From the NCBI GenBank assembly GCA_025451845.1, contig JANWJS010000045.1:50733-114732 (forward strand): 64,000 nucleotides of DNA. The letters run 5' to 3'. The translations under genes and the position numbers were made by a program. Source of the DNA: Steroidobacteraceae bacterium. GTDB lineage: Bacteria > Pseudomonadota > Gammaproteobacteria > Steroidobacterales > Steroidobacteraceae. The notes beneath the pieces were generated by a model, which had not been told where the DNA came from, did not search any database, and saw nothing but the letters and a program-made list of their open reading frames with translations. This document shows positions 54,449-62,741 of this stretch, piece after piece; position 1 is the stretch's first letter; the number at the start of each line of letters is the position of its first letter.

Positions 54449-55954
54449 TTACAGGATATCGGAGGCGAAGTCCGCCAGCCGCGAGCGCTCGCCGCGGACC
54501 AGAGTCACGTGCGCGGAATGGGGCCACCCGCGGAAACGGTTCACCGTATAGGTGAGGCCGGAGGTCGTTTCCGTGAGGTACGGGGTATCGATCTGGGCGA
54601 CATTGCCCAGGCAGGCCAGCTTGGTCCCGGGCCCGGCGCGGGTAATCAGCGCTTTCATCTGCTTCGGCGTGAGGTTCTGCGCCTCATCGAGGATCAGGAA
54701 GCGGTTGAGGAACGTGCGCCCGCGCATGAAGTTGAGCGAGCGGATCTTGATGCGGTTGCGCAGCAGATCGTGGGTTGCCGCCCGGCCCCAGTTGCCTCCT
54801 TCCTGGCCACCGGTCAATACCTCGAGATTGTCCATGAGCGCGCCCATCCAGGGCTCCATCTTTTCCTCCTCCGTCCCCGGCAAGAACCCGATGTCCTCCC
54901 CGAGCGGGATGGTGACCCGGGTCATGATGATCTCGGCGAAGCGGTTGCTCTCGAGGGTCTGCATCAGTCCCGCGGCGAGCGCCAGCAGGGTCTTGCCGGT
55001 ACCGGCGGGTCCCAGCACGGTCACGAAATCGATCTCCGGATCCATGAGGAGATTCAATGCGAAATTCTGCTCGCGATTGCGCGCCGTGATGCCCCAGACG
55101 TTGTGGCGCTCGTTGCGGTGATCGCGCATGAGCTCGATCACGGCGGTGTCGCCGCTCAGCTGCCGAACGATGCCCTCGATGCCTTCGGGACTGTCCTCGT
55201 AGAGGCCCTGGTTGGGCTGCCACTCGCGTACCGCGGGACCGGTGATCTCGTAGTACGTGCGCTCGCCTTCCTTCCAGGAGCGCATGCCCTGGCCGTGCTG
55301 CTCCCAGAAATCGGCGGGGAGCGCGGTGATGCCGCTGTAAAGGACGTCCGAGTCTTCCAGAGTCTTGTCGCTGTAGTAATCCTCCGCGTGCACTCCCAGC
55401 ACCGCGGCCTTGATGCGCAGATTGATGTCCTTGGAAACCAGGATCACACGCGCATCGGCGCGCTCGTTCTGCAGAGCGAGCGTCTGCGCCAGGATGGCGT
55501 TGTCATTGCCCTGGCCCGGAAGGCTTTGCGGCAGAGCGCTCGACAGCTGCCGTGTCTGGAAGTAGAGCCGGCCGGAGGAGGGTTTCTTGCCGTGGTTACC
55601 GGAGTAGCCGCTCGGCAGCTCGAGCCCCCGATCGATCTGTTCCTTGGTGGCATCGCGCATCATGTCGTCGAGGAAACGGCTGACCTGACGCACGTTGCGC
55701 GAGGCTTCCGAGAGCCCCTTCTTGTGCGCGTCGAGCTCTTCGAGCACGACCATGGGGAGATAAACGTCGTGCTCCTCGAAGCGGAAGATGGCGGTCGGAT
55801 CGTGCATCAACACGTTGGTGTCGAGCACGAAGAGGCGGCTGCCGTCACGCGGCCTGGGCCGCGACTCTGTGCGTTCCGCGGGCGCGGATTCAGACGCGGG
55901 GGCTCGTGAGTGCCCGCCCGCCGGCCCTGAATCAGAGAGACTTCGCTGCTTCAA
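54449..55954 (-). CDS. PhoH-family ATPase with N-terminal PIN domain
   Basis: 501 aa. PIN nuclease domain (about 41-190) with LFVLDTNVLMHDP and the acidic ILVSKDINLRIKA segment, then PhoH ATPase with GPAGTGKTLLALAAGL and FLILDEAQNLTPKQMKALITR. These PhoH2-type proteins act as RNA helicase/nucleases in vitro. TTG 55954 is the start: GGAGGA stands 5 bases upstream and no other start precedes the PIN domain. It overlaps the bcp stop by 23 bases. Confidence 0.92.
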   Translation of the reverse strand: MKQRSLSDSGPAGGHSRAPASESAPAERTESRPRPRDGSRLFVLDTNVLMHDPTAIFRFEEHDVYLPMVVLEELDAHKKGLSEASRNVRQVSRFLDDMMRDATKEQIDRGLELPSGYSGNHGKKPSSGRLYFQTRQLSSALPQSLPGQGNDNAILAQTLALQNERADARVILVSKDINLRIKAAVLGVHAEDYYSDKTLEDSDVLYSGITALPADFWEQHGQGMRSWKEGERTYYEITGPAVREWQPNQGLYEDSPEGIEGIVRQLSGDTAVIELMRDHRNERHNVWGITARNREQNFALNLLMDPEIDFVTVLGPAGTGKTLLALAAGLMQTLESNRFAEIIMTRVTIPLGEDIGFLPGTEEEKMEPWMGALMDNLEVLTGGQEGGNWGRAATHDLLRNRIKIRSLNFMRGRTFLNRFLILDEAQNLTPKQMKALITRAGPGTKLACLGNVAQIDTPYLTETTSGLTYTVNRFRGWPHSAHVTLVRGERSRLADFASDIL

Positions 55955-56399
55955 GCACTTCCTCCGCGTGTCCCGGAACCTTCACCTTGCGCCACTGCTG
56001 CCGCAGGACCCCTTTGGGGTCGATCAGGAACGTGCTGCGCTCGATGCCGAGATATTTCCTGCCGTACAGACTTTTCTCCCGGATGACATCGAAGAGTTTG
56101 CAGACCTCTTCCTTCTCGTCCGATAGCAGGGTGAAGGGTAGCGCCTCCTTCGCCTTGAATTTCTCGTGGCTAGAGATGCTGTCGCGGGAGATGCCGACGA
56201 TCTGCGCGCCGGCCTTGCGGAAGGCGGCGTGCAGATCGCGGAAGTCCTGCGACTCACGCGTGCATCCCGAAGTCATGTCCTTCGGGTAGAAATAGATCAC
56301 GAGGGCGCGACCCGCCGCGTCCTTGAGGCGCCAGCTGTCCCCGCCGGTCGCTGGCAGGGAGAATTGGGGCACTTTAGCCCCGGGCTCGACTTTGGGCAT
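55932..56399 (-). CDS. bcp: thiol peroxidase Bcp/PrxQ
   Basis: 155-aa peroxiredoxin. Peroxidatic Cys46 in YPKDMTSGCTRESQDF. The resolving Cys that PrxQ often has five residues on is Gln51 here, so it acts as a 1-Cys or alternative-Cys type (another Cys is at about 100). Starts 3 bases after gcvR on the same strand. Confidence 0.94.
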   Translation of the reverse strand: MPKVEPGAKVPQFSLPATGGDSWRLKDAAGRALVIYFYPKDMTSGCTRESQDFRDLHAAFRKAGAQIVGISRDSISSHEKFKAKEALPFTLLSDEKEEVCKLFDVIREKSLYGRKYLGIERSTFLIDPKGVLRQQWRKVKVPGHAEEVLEAAKSL

Positions 56400-56402
56400 C
56401 GG

Positions 56403-56933
56403 TCAGGATTTCACCGGTTCCAGGATGGCATCGAGATTGAGGGAATCGCAAAATTCCATGAATTCCTCGCGCAGATGCGCCACCTGGATGCGGCCCGGCA
56501 CGTTCACGATCATCTGCACGGAAAACATGGGCGCGCCCGTGTGGGCGGCGGGATAGCTGCGCGTCGAGACCTCCGCGATGTCGATGCTGCGGGTCGCAAA
56601 AAAGCCCGATAAACCGGAGACGATACCGGTCTGGTCGAGGCACACGACGTCGATCGAGTACGGCAGCATGTCCGTGCGGGACGTGCGGGGCTCGGTGCGC
56701 TTGAGGTGCACGCTGAGACTGGTCGTCTCGGCGAGGCGCTTCAGCTCGGTTTCGAGCTTGGCCAGGGCGTGCCAGTTGCCCGAGACCAGCAGCAGCATGG
56801 CGAACTCGGTGCCGAGCGCGGCCATGCGGCTTTCGGTGATATTGCCGCCACACTCGCCGATCACCCGGGTCAGTTCGTGGACCATGCCGGTGCGGTCGCT
56901 GCCGATCGCCGAAACGGCTAGGTGCTGCTTCAT
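56403..56933 (-). CDS. gcvR: GcvR-like double ACT-domain regulator
   Basis: 176 aa with two ACT domains: LAVSAIGSDRTGMVHELTRV and SIDVVCLDQTGIVSGLSGFF. GcvR binds GcvA and blocks glycine-cleavage expression when glycine is low. ATG 56933 starts the first ACT domain. Divergent from dapA and followed by bcp, the standard gammaproteobacterial order. Confidence 0.92.
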   Translation of the reverse strand: MKQHLAVSAIGSDRTGMVHELTRVIGECGGNITESRMAALGTEFAMLLLVSGNWHALAKLETELKRLAETTSLSVHLKRTEPRTSRTDMLPYSIDVVCLDQTGIVSGLSGFFATRSIDIAEVSTRSYPAAHTGAPMFSVQMIVNVPGRIQVAHLREEFMEFCDSLNLDAILEPVKS

Positions 56934-57050
56934 CGGGTCAATAGGCTCGGTGCGTTCCAAGGTGCTGCGGGGAGTGTACCGGGTGAGCGGTTCGCTGGCG
57001 ACGGTTGCCTGAGGATCTCTCCACCGCACGGGAAACTCCCTGGGGAATGC

Positions 57051-57079
57051 TTCGTCTCAGGCTTATTGCCCCGTATACT
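57051..57079 (+). promoter_or_regulatory. probable dapA promoter
   Basis: TTCGTC (57051-57056), 17 bases, TATACT (57074-57079), in the gcvR-dapA gap; transcript start near 57086, leader about 37 bases. Confidence 0.5.
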
Positions 57080-57122
57080 TGGCGGCTTACCCGCGGCATA
57101 CCGGCACCACCCCAGGGGTTCG

Positions 57123-58001
57123 ATGCTCTCAGGCAGTCTCGTAGCGATGGTCACGCCCATGCGGGGCGATGGCGCCATTGACCATACCGCCTGGGATCGC
57201 CTCATCGACTGGCACATCGAGAGCGGCACCGCCGGCCTGGTGGTCGGCGGCACCACGGGCGAGTCCGCGACGGTGACAGATGAGGAGCTGGCGCACCTGA
57301 CCCAGCGTGCGTGCGAGCGGGCCCGGCAGCGCATCGCAATCGTCGTGGGCGTGGGCTCGAGCAGCACGGCGACCTGTGTCGAGCGTGCCCGCCGTTGCTC
57401 GCAGTTGCCGGTCGCAGGCATTCTGGTAGTGACGCCGGCGTATAACCGGCCGACGCAGGAGGGTCTGTACCGGCACTTCGCGGCAGTCGCGGAGGCCTCC
57501 TCCAAGCCCGTGATCCTCTACAACGTCCCCGCCCGCACGGCCGTGGACATGCTTCCGGCCACTGTCGGACGGCTGTCGCAACTCGGACGAATCAGCGCGG
57601 TCAAAGAGGCCGTGCCGGGGCCTGAGCGGGTCCGGGAGCTACTCGCGGCCTGCCGGCAGGGCTTCGTGGTCCTGAGCGGTGATGATGCGACGGCGCGGGA
57701 AGCGCTTCTCGCTGGCGCGCGCGGGGTGATCTCGGTGACCGCCAACGTGGCACCGGGCGCCATGGGGGCCATGGTGGCCGCGGCAATACGCGGCGATGGT
57801 GAATCGGCGGCGCGCCTGGATGCGCCGCTCGCGGCGCTGCATCGGGATCTTTTTCTCGAGGCGAATCCGATACCAGTCAAGTGGGCGCTGGCACAGGCCG
57901 GCAGGATCGAGCGCGGCATCCGGCTGCCGCTGACGGAGTTGTCCGCGGCCTACCGCCCCGCGGTGCTCGCAGCGCTGCGGCAAGCGGCCGCGCTCCAGTA
58001 G
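57123..58001 (+). CDS. dapA: 4-hydroxy-tetrahydrodipicolinate synthase
   Basis: 292-aa class I aldolase of lysine/diaminopimelate synthesis, condensing pyruvate with aspartate semialdehyde. VGGTTGESATV, VVTPAYNRPTQEGLYRHF, LYNVPARTAVDM with the proton-relay Tyr, and AVKEAV with the Schiff-base Lys are present. ATG 57123 is the family start (MLSGSLVAMVTPM). Confidence 0.96.
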   Translation: MLSGSLVAMVTPMRGDGAIDHTAWDRLIDWHIESGTAGLVVGGTTGESATVTDEELAHLTQRACERARQRIAIVVGVGSSSTATCVERARRCSQLPVAGILVVTPAYNRPTQEGLYRHFAAVAEASSKPVILYNVPARTAVDMLPATVGRLSQLGRISAVKEAVPGPERVRELLAACRQGFVVLSGDDATAREALLAGARGVISVTANVAPGAMGAMVAAAIRGDGESAARLDAPLAALHRDLFLEANPIPVKWALAQAGRIERGIRLPLTELSAAYRPAVLAALRQAAALQ

Positions 58002-58021
58002 ATTTGAAGAGGGGTCCTGAA

Positions 58022-58318
58022 ATGATGTCCAGAGCCGCTTGGGCTCTTTCCGCCGCCGTGCTGCTAGCGCTGGGCGGCTGCAAAACCATTCACCACATCG
58101 CGCACAGCGACACCTGCAACAAGCCGCAACCCTACATGCGGGCGAGCAGCATCCCGCCGCTCAGCATTCCGCAGGGCCTCGCGGCACCCGATACCAGCCA
58201 TGCGCTCGACGTCCCGAAGCTCGACGAAGCGCCGCCGCCGCGCGGGCCGAATGATCCCTGTTTGGATGCGCCGCCGGACTTCAACGTGCCGCAGCCGAAC
58301 GCGCGACCGGGGGCCTGA
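58022..58318 (+). CDS. short BamC-like lipoprotein
   Basis: 98-aa lipoprotein, lipobox LALGGC with Cys20. The rest is Pro-rich and lacks predicted domains. In position it equals bamC (nlpB), which follows dapA in gammaproteobacteria. The segment YMRASSIPPLSIPQGLAAPD resembles the BamD-binding arm of BamC (Tyr, then Leu, Pro-x-Gly and Pro at like spacing), but both helix-grip domains are missing. I infer a minimal BamC. Two tandem ATGs at 58022 and 58025. Confidence 0.75.
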   Translation: MMSRAAWALSAAVLLALGGCKTIHHIAHSDTCNKPQPYMRASSIPPLSIPQGLAAPDTSHALDVPKLDEAPPPRGPNDPCLDAPPDFNVPQPNARPGA

Positions 58319-58408
58319 GCGCGCAGCGCCTCATCGGACCCGCGATCCCGGCGCGTAGTATCATGCGCCAGCGCGGCGAGGGACGGCCCGTGCGGCGCGA
58401 TTCAATGC

Positions 58409-58500
58409 GGAGAGGTGGCCGAGCGGTCGAAGGCGCTGGACTGGAATTCCAGTAACATCTCAACGGGTGTTCGTGGGTTCGAATCCCACCCTCTCCGCCA
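58409..58500 (+). tRNA. tRNA-Ser(GGA)
   Basis: 92-base class II tRNA. Acceptor GGAGAGG pairs with CCTCTCC, CCA is not templated directly but GCCA ends at 58500; anticodon stem CTGGA/TCCAG encloses CTGGAAT, anticodon GGA; T-arm GGGTTCGAATCCC; long variable arm. It lies in the 184-base gap before the convergent sigma gene. Confidence 0.96.
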
Positions 58501-58502
58501 GC

Positions 58503-59195
58503 TCACCGGCCGCTTGCTGCGATTCGGGAGAGGACCCGCGCGACGATCCGGTCGCAGCGCTCACCCGCGAACTCCCACACATTCCGCTCTGCGATGTCAA
58601 CTTCCCGCGCCAGGGCCTCGCGCAGCAGGCTCTTGGCGCGGAAGTGGCGGCTGCGGACGGTTTCCGCGGGAATGGCCAGACACTCAGCGGTCTCCTCGAC
58701 GCTCAGCTCTTCCACGGAGCGCAGCACGAAGACCGCGCGGAAGCTTTCCGGCAGGGCGTCGATCCGGCGCTCGAGGATGGCTCTCATCTGTGCGCGATCG
58801 GCTGCTGCCTCCGGCGAGCCGACCTCATCGGACGGGACTGCTTCGATTTCGCCGTCGGCAGGCGAGGGTGTCATCGGAATCACGTTCTGTCTGCGCGCGC
58901 TGCGGCGCATCCTCCCCAGACACTCGTTGACGACCAGACGCGAGAGCCAGGTCGCGAGCGAAGAATCACCGCGGAACTGGCGCAAGCAGCGGTATGCGTT
59001 GAAATAGGCGTCCTGCAGAGCGTCCTCCGCCTCGGCACCGTCACCTACGATGGCGCGCGCCAGCCGGTAAAGCCTGCCGTTGAAGCGCCGCATCAGGAGC
59101 GCAAAGGCCATGCTATCGCCGGCCAGAACCCGATGGACGACTGCCGCGTCGTCTGTGGCGTCAGCACGGGGGTGTGTGAGCTCGGCGCCTGTCAT
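58503..59195 (-). CDS. ECF-type RNA polymerase sigma factor
   Basis: 230-aa sigma factor. Region 2: FNGRLYRLARAIVGDGAEAE and DALQDAYFNAYRCLRQFRG; region 4: ALPESFRAVFVLRSVEELS and a helix-turn-helix ETAECLAIPAETVRSRHFRA. Similar to RpoE-like ECF factors but with no anti-sigma gene beside it. Last gene after DUF4142 and cupredoxin; ends 2 bases from tRNA-Ser. Confidence 0.93.
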   Translation of the reverse strand: MTGAELTHPRADATDDAAVVHRVLAGDSMAFALLMRRFNGRLYRLARAIVGDGAEAEDALQDAYFNAYRCLRQFRGDSSLATWLSRLVVNECLGRMRRSARRQNVIPMTPSPADGEIEAVPSDEVGSPEAAADRAQMRAILERRIDALPESFRAVFVLRSVEELSVEETAECLAIPAETVRSRHFRAKSLLREALAREVDIAERNVWEFAGERCDRIVARVLSRIAASGR

Positions 59196-59211
59196 CGCTA
59201 ATGCGGCTCCG

Positions 59212-59601
59212 TCAGCGAACCTCGAGGACGCCCTTCATGGTGACATGAAGGGTACAGACGTAATGATACTCGCCTGCTTTTCGGGCCACGTAAGTCCACG
59301 AGGCGTCCGGTGAAATCTCGTGCGAGTCGAACTTGCCGGCGGCGGAGGTCACCGTGTGGGGGAACGGGTCCTTGTTGATCCAGGTGATGCGATCACCCCG
59401 ATGTACGACGAGCACCCGTGGGGTGAAGCTCATGCTCTCGATGATGACCGTATGCGCGTGCCCGCCGGTCCGGCTCGAATGTTGCGCTGCACGGCCCGTC
59501 AGCGGCGTCGCCCCGATCAATGGGAGCGCCAGGGCCAAAGATGCAATCAGCATCGGCACGCGGTTGCCGCGTGCCGATGCCAGCGGGTCACGGTGAGGCA
59601 A
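59212..59601 (-). CDS. small cupredoxin (plastocyanin-like), exported
   Basis: 129-aa blue-copper protein. Ligands His82 (DPFPHTVT), Cys116, His119 and Met122 (VCTLHVTM) are all present. The signal peptide is about 17-39, so the start may be ATG 59553 rather than TTG 59601; neither has a good ribosome site. From TTG 59601 the gene overlaps the DUF4142 stop by 14 bases. Probable periplasmic electron carrier or copper buffer. Confidence 0.88.
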   Translation of the reverse strand: MPHRDPLASARGNRVPMLIASLALALPLIGATPLTGRAAQHSSRTGGHAHTVIIESMSFTPRVLVVHRGDRITWINKDPFPHTVTSAAGKFDSHEISPDASWTYVARKAGEYHYVCTLHVTMKGVLEVR

Positions 59602-60115
59602 GGCTGCTCTGAATCATCTTGGCGTGGTTGAGGTGATCCACGAAGGCGGGACGCACCTTCACCAGCAACGCTTTGAGCTGCGAGTTCTGCGCGCTCGGAA
59701 TCAACACCTTGTCCATCGCATCGAGCACGGCCTGATGGTAGGCCACTTCGTGGTCGATATAGGCCTTGTCGAAGGCCTTGCCCTTCAGGCCGCGCAGTGT
59801 CGCGAGATTCTGCTCGCCGCCCTGCTTCAGGCTCTCGCTCGTCGGGTTGCTTTCAGGCGTGAGGTGCAGCTTCGTGGCGAGGGCGACCGCGGCCTTATTG
59901 ACACCGGTATGGTCGGTGACCATGCGCTTGGCGAAGGTTTTCACCTCAGCGGCGTGCGCCTTGTGCTCCGCCAGCTTGCCGGCGTCGATATCCACCTGAT
60001 TGGCGGTGACGACGACGGCTGCAATCTGGGGATCCGTGGGCGAGCTCCCCTGTGCCCAAGCCAGGGCGAGGCCGGATGCAAGCACGGCTCCGAGTAAATA
60101 GACGGCTCTTTTCAT
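59588..60115 (-). CDS. exported DUF4142 protein
   Basis: 175-aa periplasmic four-helix protein of the DUF4142 family. Signal peptide 1-21 (LLGAVLASGLALAWAQ); family blocks AVVVTANQVDIDAGKLAEH, VKTFAKRMVTDHTGVNK and YIDHEVAYHQAVLDAMD. Biochemical role unknown; the fold resembles ferritin-like bundles, and its His-rich helices could bind metal. Forms an operon with the cupredoxin and the ECF sigma gene. Confidence 0.92.
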   Translation of the reverse strand: MKRAVYLLGAVLASGLALAWAQGSSPTDPQIAAVVVTANQVDIDAGKLAEHKAHAAEVKTFAKRMVTDHTGVNKAAVALATKLHLTPESNPTSESLKQGGEQNLATLRGLKGKAFDKAYIDHEVAYHQAVLDAMDKVLIPSAQNSQLKALLVKVRPAFVDHLNHAKMIQSSLASP

Positions 60116-60209
60116 GGTCAATTCTCCCGTGTGTACTGGGTTTGACCAATGGATGTCACGAGAGGCTCGCGCGTTCCGGCGCCGACGGCCCCGTTCGAGC
60201 CAGGTGTGT

Positions 60210-61670
60210 ATGATGGCCTTCGTGAACGATGTGATCGATCGCCTGCGCTGCGTGTTATCTGCGGGCGCGCTGCTCGCGAGTACCGAGGAGCTCAAGCCCT
60301 ACGAGTGTGACGCGCTGACCCTCTATCGCCAGCTGCCGCTCGCGGTAGCGCTCCCGGCCGACGAGGCGGAGGTGGCCGCGGTGCTGAGGGCCTGCGCGCA
60401 GGCTCGGGTCCCGGTCATCGCGCGTGGCGCCGGCACGGGCCTCTCGGGCGGCGCGACGCCGAGACCAGATGCCGTCGTGATGTCCCTCGCCCGGTTGAAT
60501 CGCATCATCAGCATCGACCCGCTCGCGCGGACCGCGCGTGTCCAGCCGGGCGTGCGCAATCTGGCCATCTCGGAGGCTGCAGCCCCGCACGGCCTCTACT
60601 ACGCACCCGACCCCTCCAGCCAGATCGCCTGCACGATCGGCGGCAACGTCGCTGAGAATTCGGGCGGCGTACATTGCCTGAAATATGGCTTGACGGTGCA
60701 CAACCTGTTGGCGCTGCGGGTGGTCAGCATCGAGGGCGAGGTGCTCGAGATCGGCTCGCATGCGCTCGATGCCCCGGGATATGACCTGCTCGCGCTCCTC
60801 ACCGGCTCCGAGGGCCTGCTCGCGGTGGTCAGCGAGGTGACCGTGCGCCTGATCCCGCGACCCCAATGTGCGCGGGTGGTTCTTGCCGTTTTCGACAGTC
60901 TGGCCGCGGCGGGGCAGGCAGTAGCCGACGTGATTGCCGCCGGTATCGTCCCTGCTGGCCTCGAGATGATGGACCGGTCCACGATCGCGGCCGTCGAGCC
61001 CTTCGTGCATGCCGGTTATCCGCTCGACGCCGAGGCGGTCCTGCTCTGCGAGTGCGATGGGACCGCGCATGAGGTTGAAGAGGAAATCCTGCGCGTCGAA
61101 GCCGTGTTGAGCCGCGCCGGCGCCAGGGAGTGCCGCGTCTCCCGCGACGAGGCGCAGCGGCTGCGTTTCTGGGCGGGACGCAAGGCGGCGTTCCCGGCAA
61201 TGGGCGCGATCTCGCCGGACTACTACTGCATGGATGGCTCCATCCCCCGGCAGCGCCTCGCGTCCGTGCTGCAGGCGATCCGGGAGATGGAGGGCAAGTA
61301 CGGCCTGCGTTGCAGCAACGTCTTTCACGCCGGCGACGGCAACCTGCACCCGCTCATCCTCTTCGATAGCAGCATTGCGGACGAGGTCGCCAGGGCGGAG
61401 GCCTTCGGCGGTGAGATCCTCGAGCTCTGCGTGCGTGAAGGCGGCAGCATCACCGGGGAGCACGGTGTCGGACTGGAGAAGATCAACCACATGTGCGTTC
61501 AATTCGGCAGCGCCGAGCTCGAAGCCTTCCACGCCGTCAAGAGCGCCTTCGATCCTCACGGGCTGCTCAATCCGGGCAAGGCGGTACCGACACTGCACCG
61601 CTGCGCGGAATTCGGGCGGCTGCACGTGCGGGGCGGCAATGTCCCGCATCCGGAGCTGCCGCGCTTCTGA
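60210..61670 (+). CDS. glcD: glycolate oxidase FAD subunit GlcD
   Basis: 486-aa FAD-linked oxidase, glycolate (or D-lactate) to glyoxylate (or pyruvate). FAD-binding RGAGTGLSGGATP, GNVAENSGGVHCLKYGLT, and the C-terminal GNLHPLILFD and GSITGEHGVGLEK motifs are intact. ATG 60210 or 60213 is the start; the open frame reaching up to 60114 overlaps the DUF4142 start. First gene of glcDEF. Confidence 0.94.
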   Translation: MMAFVNDVIDRLRCVLSAGALLASTEELKPYECDALTLYRQLPLAVALPADEAEVAAVLRACAQARVPVIARGAGTGLSGGATPRPDAVVMSLARLNRIISIDPLARTARVQPGVRNLAISEAAAPHGLYYAPDPSSQIACTIGGNVAENSGGVHCLKYGLTVHNLLALRVVSIEGEVLEIGSHALDAPGYDLLALLTGSEGLLAVVSEVTVRLIPRPQCARVVLAVFDSLAAAGQAVADVIAAGIVPAGLEMMDRSTIAAVEPFVHAGYPLDAEAVLLCECDGTAHEVEEEILRVEAVLSRAGARECRVSRDEAQRLRFWAGRKAAFPAMGAISPDYYCMDGSIPRQRLASVLQAIREMEGKYGLRCSNVFHAGDGNLHPLILFDSSIADEVARAEAFGGEILELCVREGGSITGEHGVGLEKINHMCVQFGSAELEAFHAVKSAFDPHGLLNPGKAVPTLHRCAEFGRLHVRGGNVPHPELPRF

Positions 61671-61680
61671 TGGCTGACTG

Positions 61681-62739
61681 ATGTCGGAGCTGCAGTCTCT
61701 ACAGGAGCGGATTCGCGCCGCCGCCGCCGCGACGCAGCCGCTGCGCATTCGTGGCGGCGGCAGCAAGGACTTCTACGGCAGAGCGCTCGCGGGTGAGCTG
61801 TTGGACGTGAGCGCGCTGTCGGGCATCACACATTGTGAGCCCACGGAGCTCGTGATCTCGGCGCGCGCCGGCACGCCTCTCGCCGTGCTGGAGCGCGAGC
61901 TGTCGGCGCACGATCAGATGCTGGGGTTCGAGCCGCCGCGATTCGAGGGGCGGGCAACGATCGGCGGCGCCGTGGCCAGCGGGTTGTCCGGGCCGCGCCG
62001 CGCCTACTGCGGCGCGGTGCGCGACTTCGTGTTGGGCGTCGAGATGCTCGATGGGCGAGGGCAGCTGCTGCGCTTCGGCGGCAAGGTCATCAAGAACGTC
62101 GCGGGCTTCGATGTCTCGCGGCTCATGGCCGGAAGCCTCGGTACGCTGGGACTGCTCACCGAGATCACGGTAAAGACCGTGCCGCGGCCGCGTGCGGAAT
62201 GTACCCTACGGTTCGAGATGGATCAGGAGCGGGCGCTCGAATCGATGGCGCGCTGGGCAACTCGAGCGTTGCCGCTTTCCGCGACTGCATGGCATGACGG
62301 CGCCTTGTATGTGCGCTTGTCCGGCGCAGACGCAGCGGTGCGTGTAGGGCGCGAAGTTCTGGGCGGCGAGGTCATCAGCGACGCCGAGCAATTTTGGGAC
62401 AGTATCCGCGAGCAGCGTCTGCCTTTCTTCGCGGCCGCGCAGGAGCTCTGGCGGGTCTCGCTACCGTCCCACTCGCCTGAGTTGCCGATTCCAGGACCGG
62501 CAATGATCGAGTGGGGAGGGTCGTTGCGCTGGCTGCCGGGTCCACAGGACAGCGGCACCCTGCGCGAGCTCGCTGCGCGATTCGGCGGCCATGCCACGCT
62601 CTATCGCGCGCGCGTGAACCCGCCTGAAGGTACCTTCCAGCCTTTGCTTCCCGCGATGCTCCTGCTCCACAAGCGTCTGAAGGCCGTATTTGACCCACAG
62701 GGGATTCTCAACCGCGGCCGCATCTATCCCGCTTTGTAG
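61681..62739 (+). CDS. glcE: glycolate oxidase subunit GlcE
   Basis: 352-aa FAD-binding PCMH subunit. PLRIRGGGSKDFYG, GYTxEPP-like LGFEPPRFEGRATIGGAVAS and GKVIKNVAGFDVSRLMAGSLG define GlcE. Ten bases after glcD, 2 bases before glcF. Confidence 0.94.
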   Translation: MSELQSLQERIRAAAAATQPLRIRGGGSKDFYGRALAGELLDVSALSGITHCEPTELVISARAGTPLAVLERELSAHDQMLGFEPPRFEGRATIGGAVASGLSGPRRAYCGAVRDFVLGVEMLDGRGQLLRFGGKVIKNVAGFDVSRLMAGSLGTLGLLTEITVKTVPRPRAECTLRFEMDQERALESMARWATRALPLSATAWHDGALYVRLSGADAAVRVGREVLGGEVISDAEQFWDSIREQRLPFFAAAQELWRVSLPSHSPELPIPGPAMIEWGGSLRWLPGPQDSGTLRELAARFGGHATLYRARVNPPEGTFQPLLPAMLLLHKRLKAVFDPQGILNRGRIYPAL

Positions 62740-62741
62740 CC

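Noticed and set aside
60255..61766. 503-codon minus-strand open frame
   Set aside because: Antisense of glcD, no motifs.
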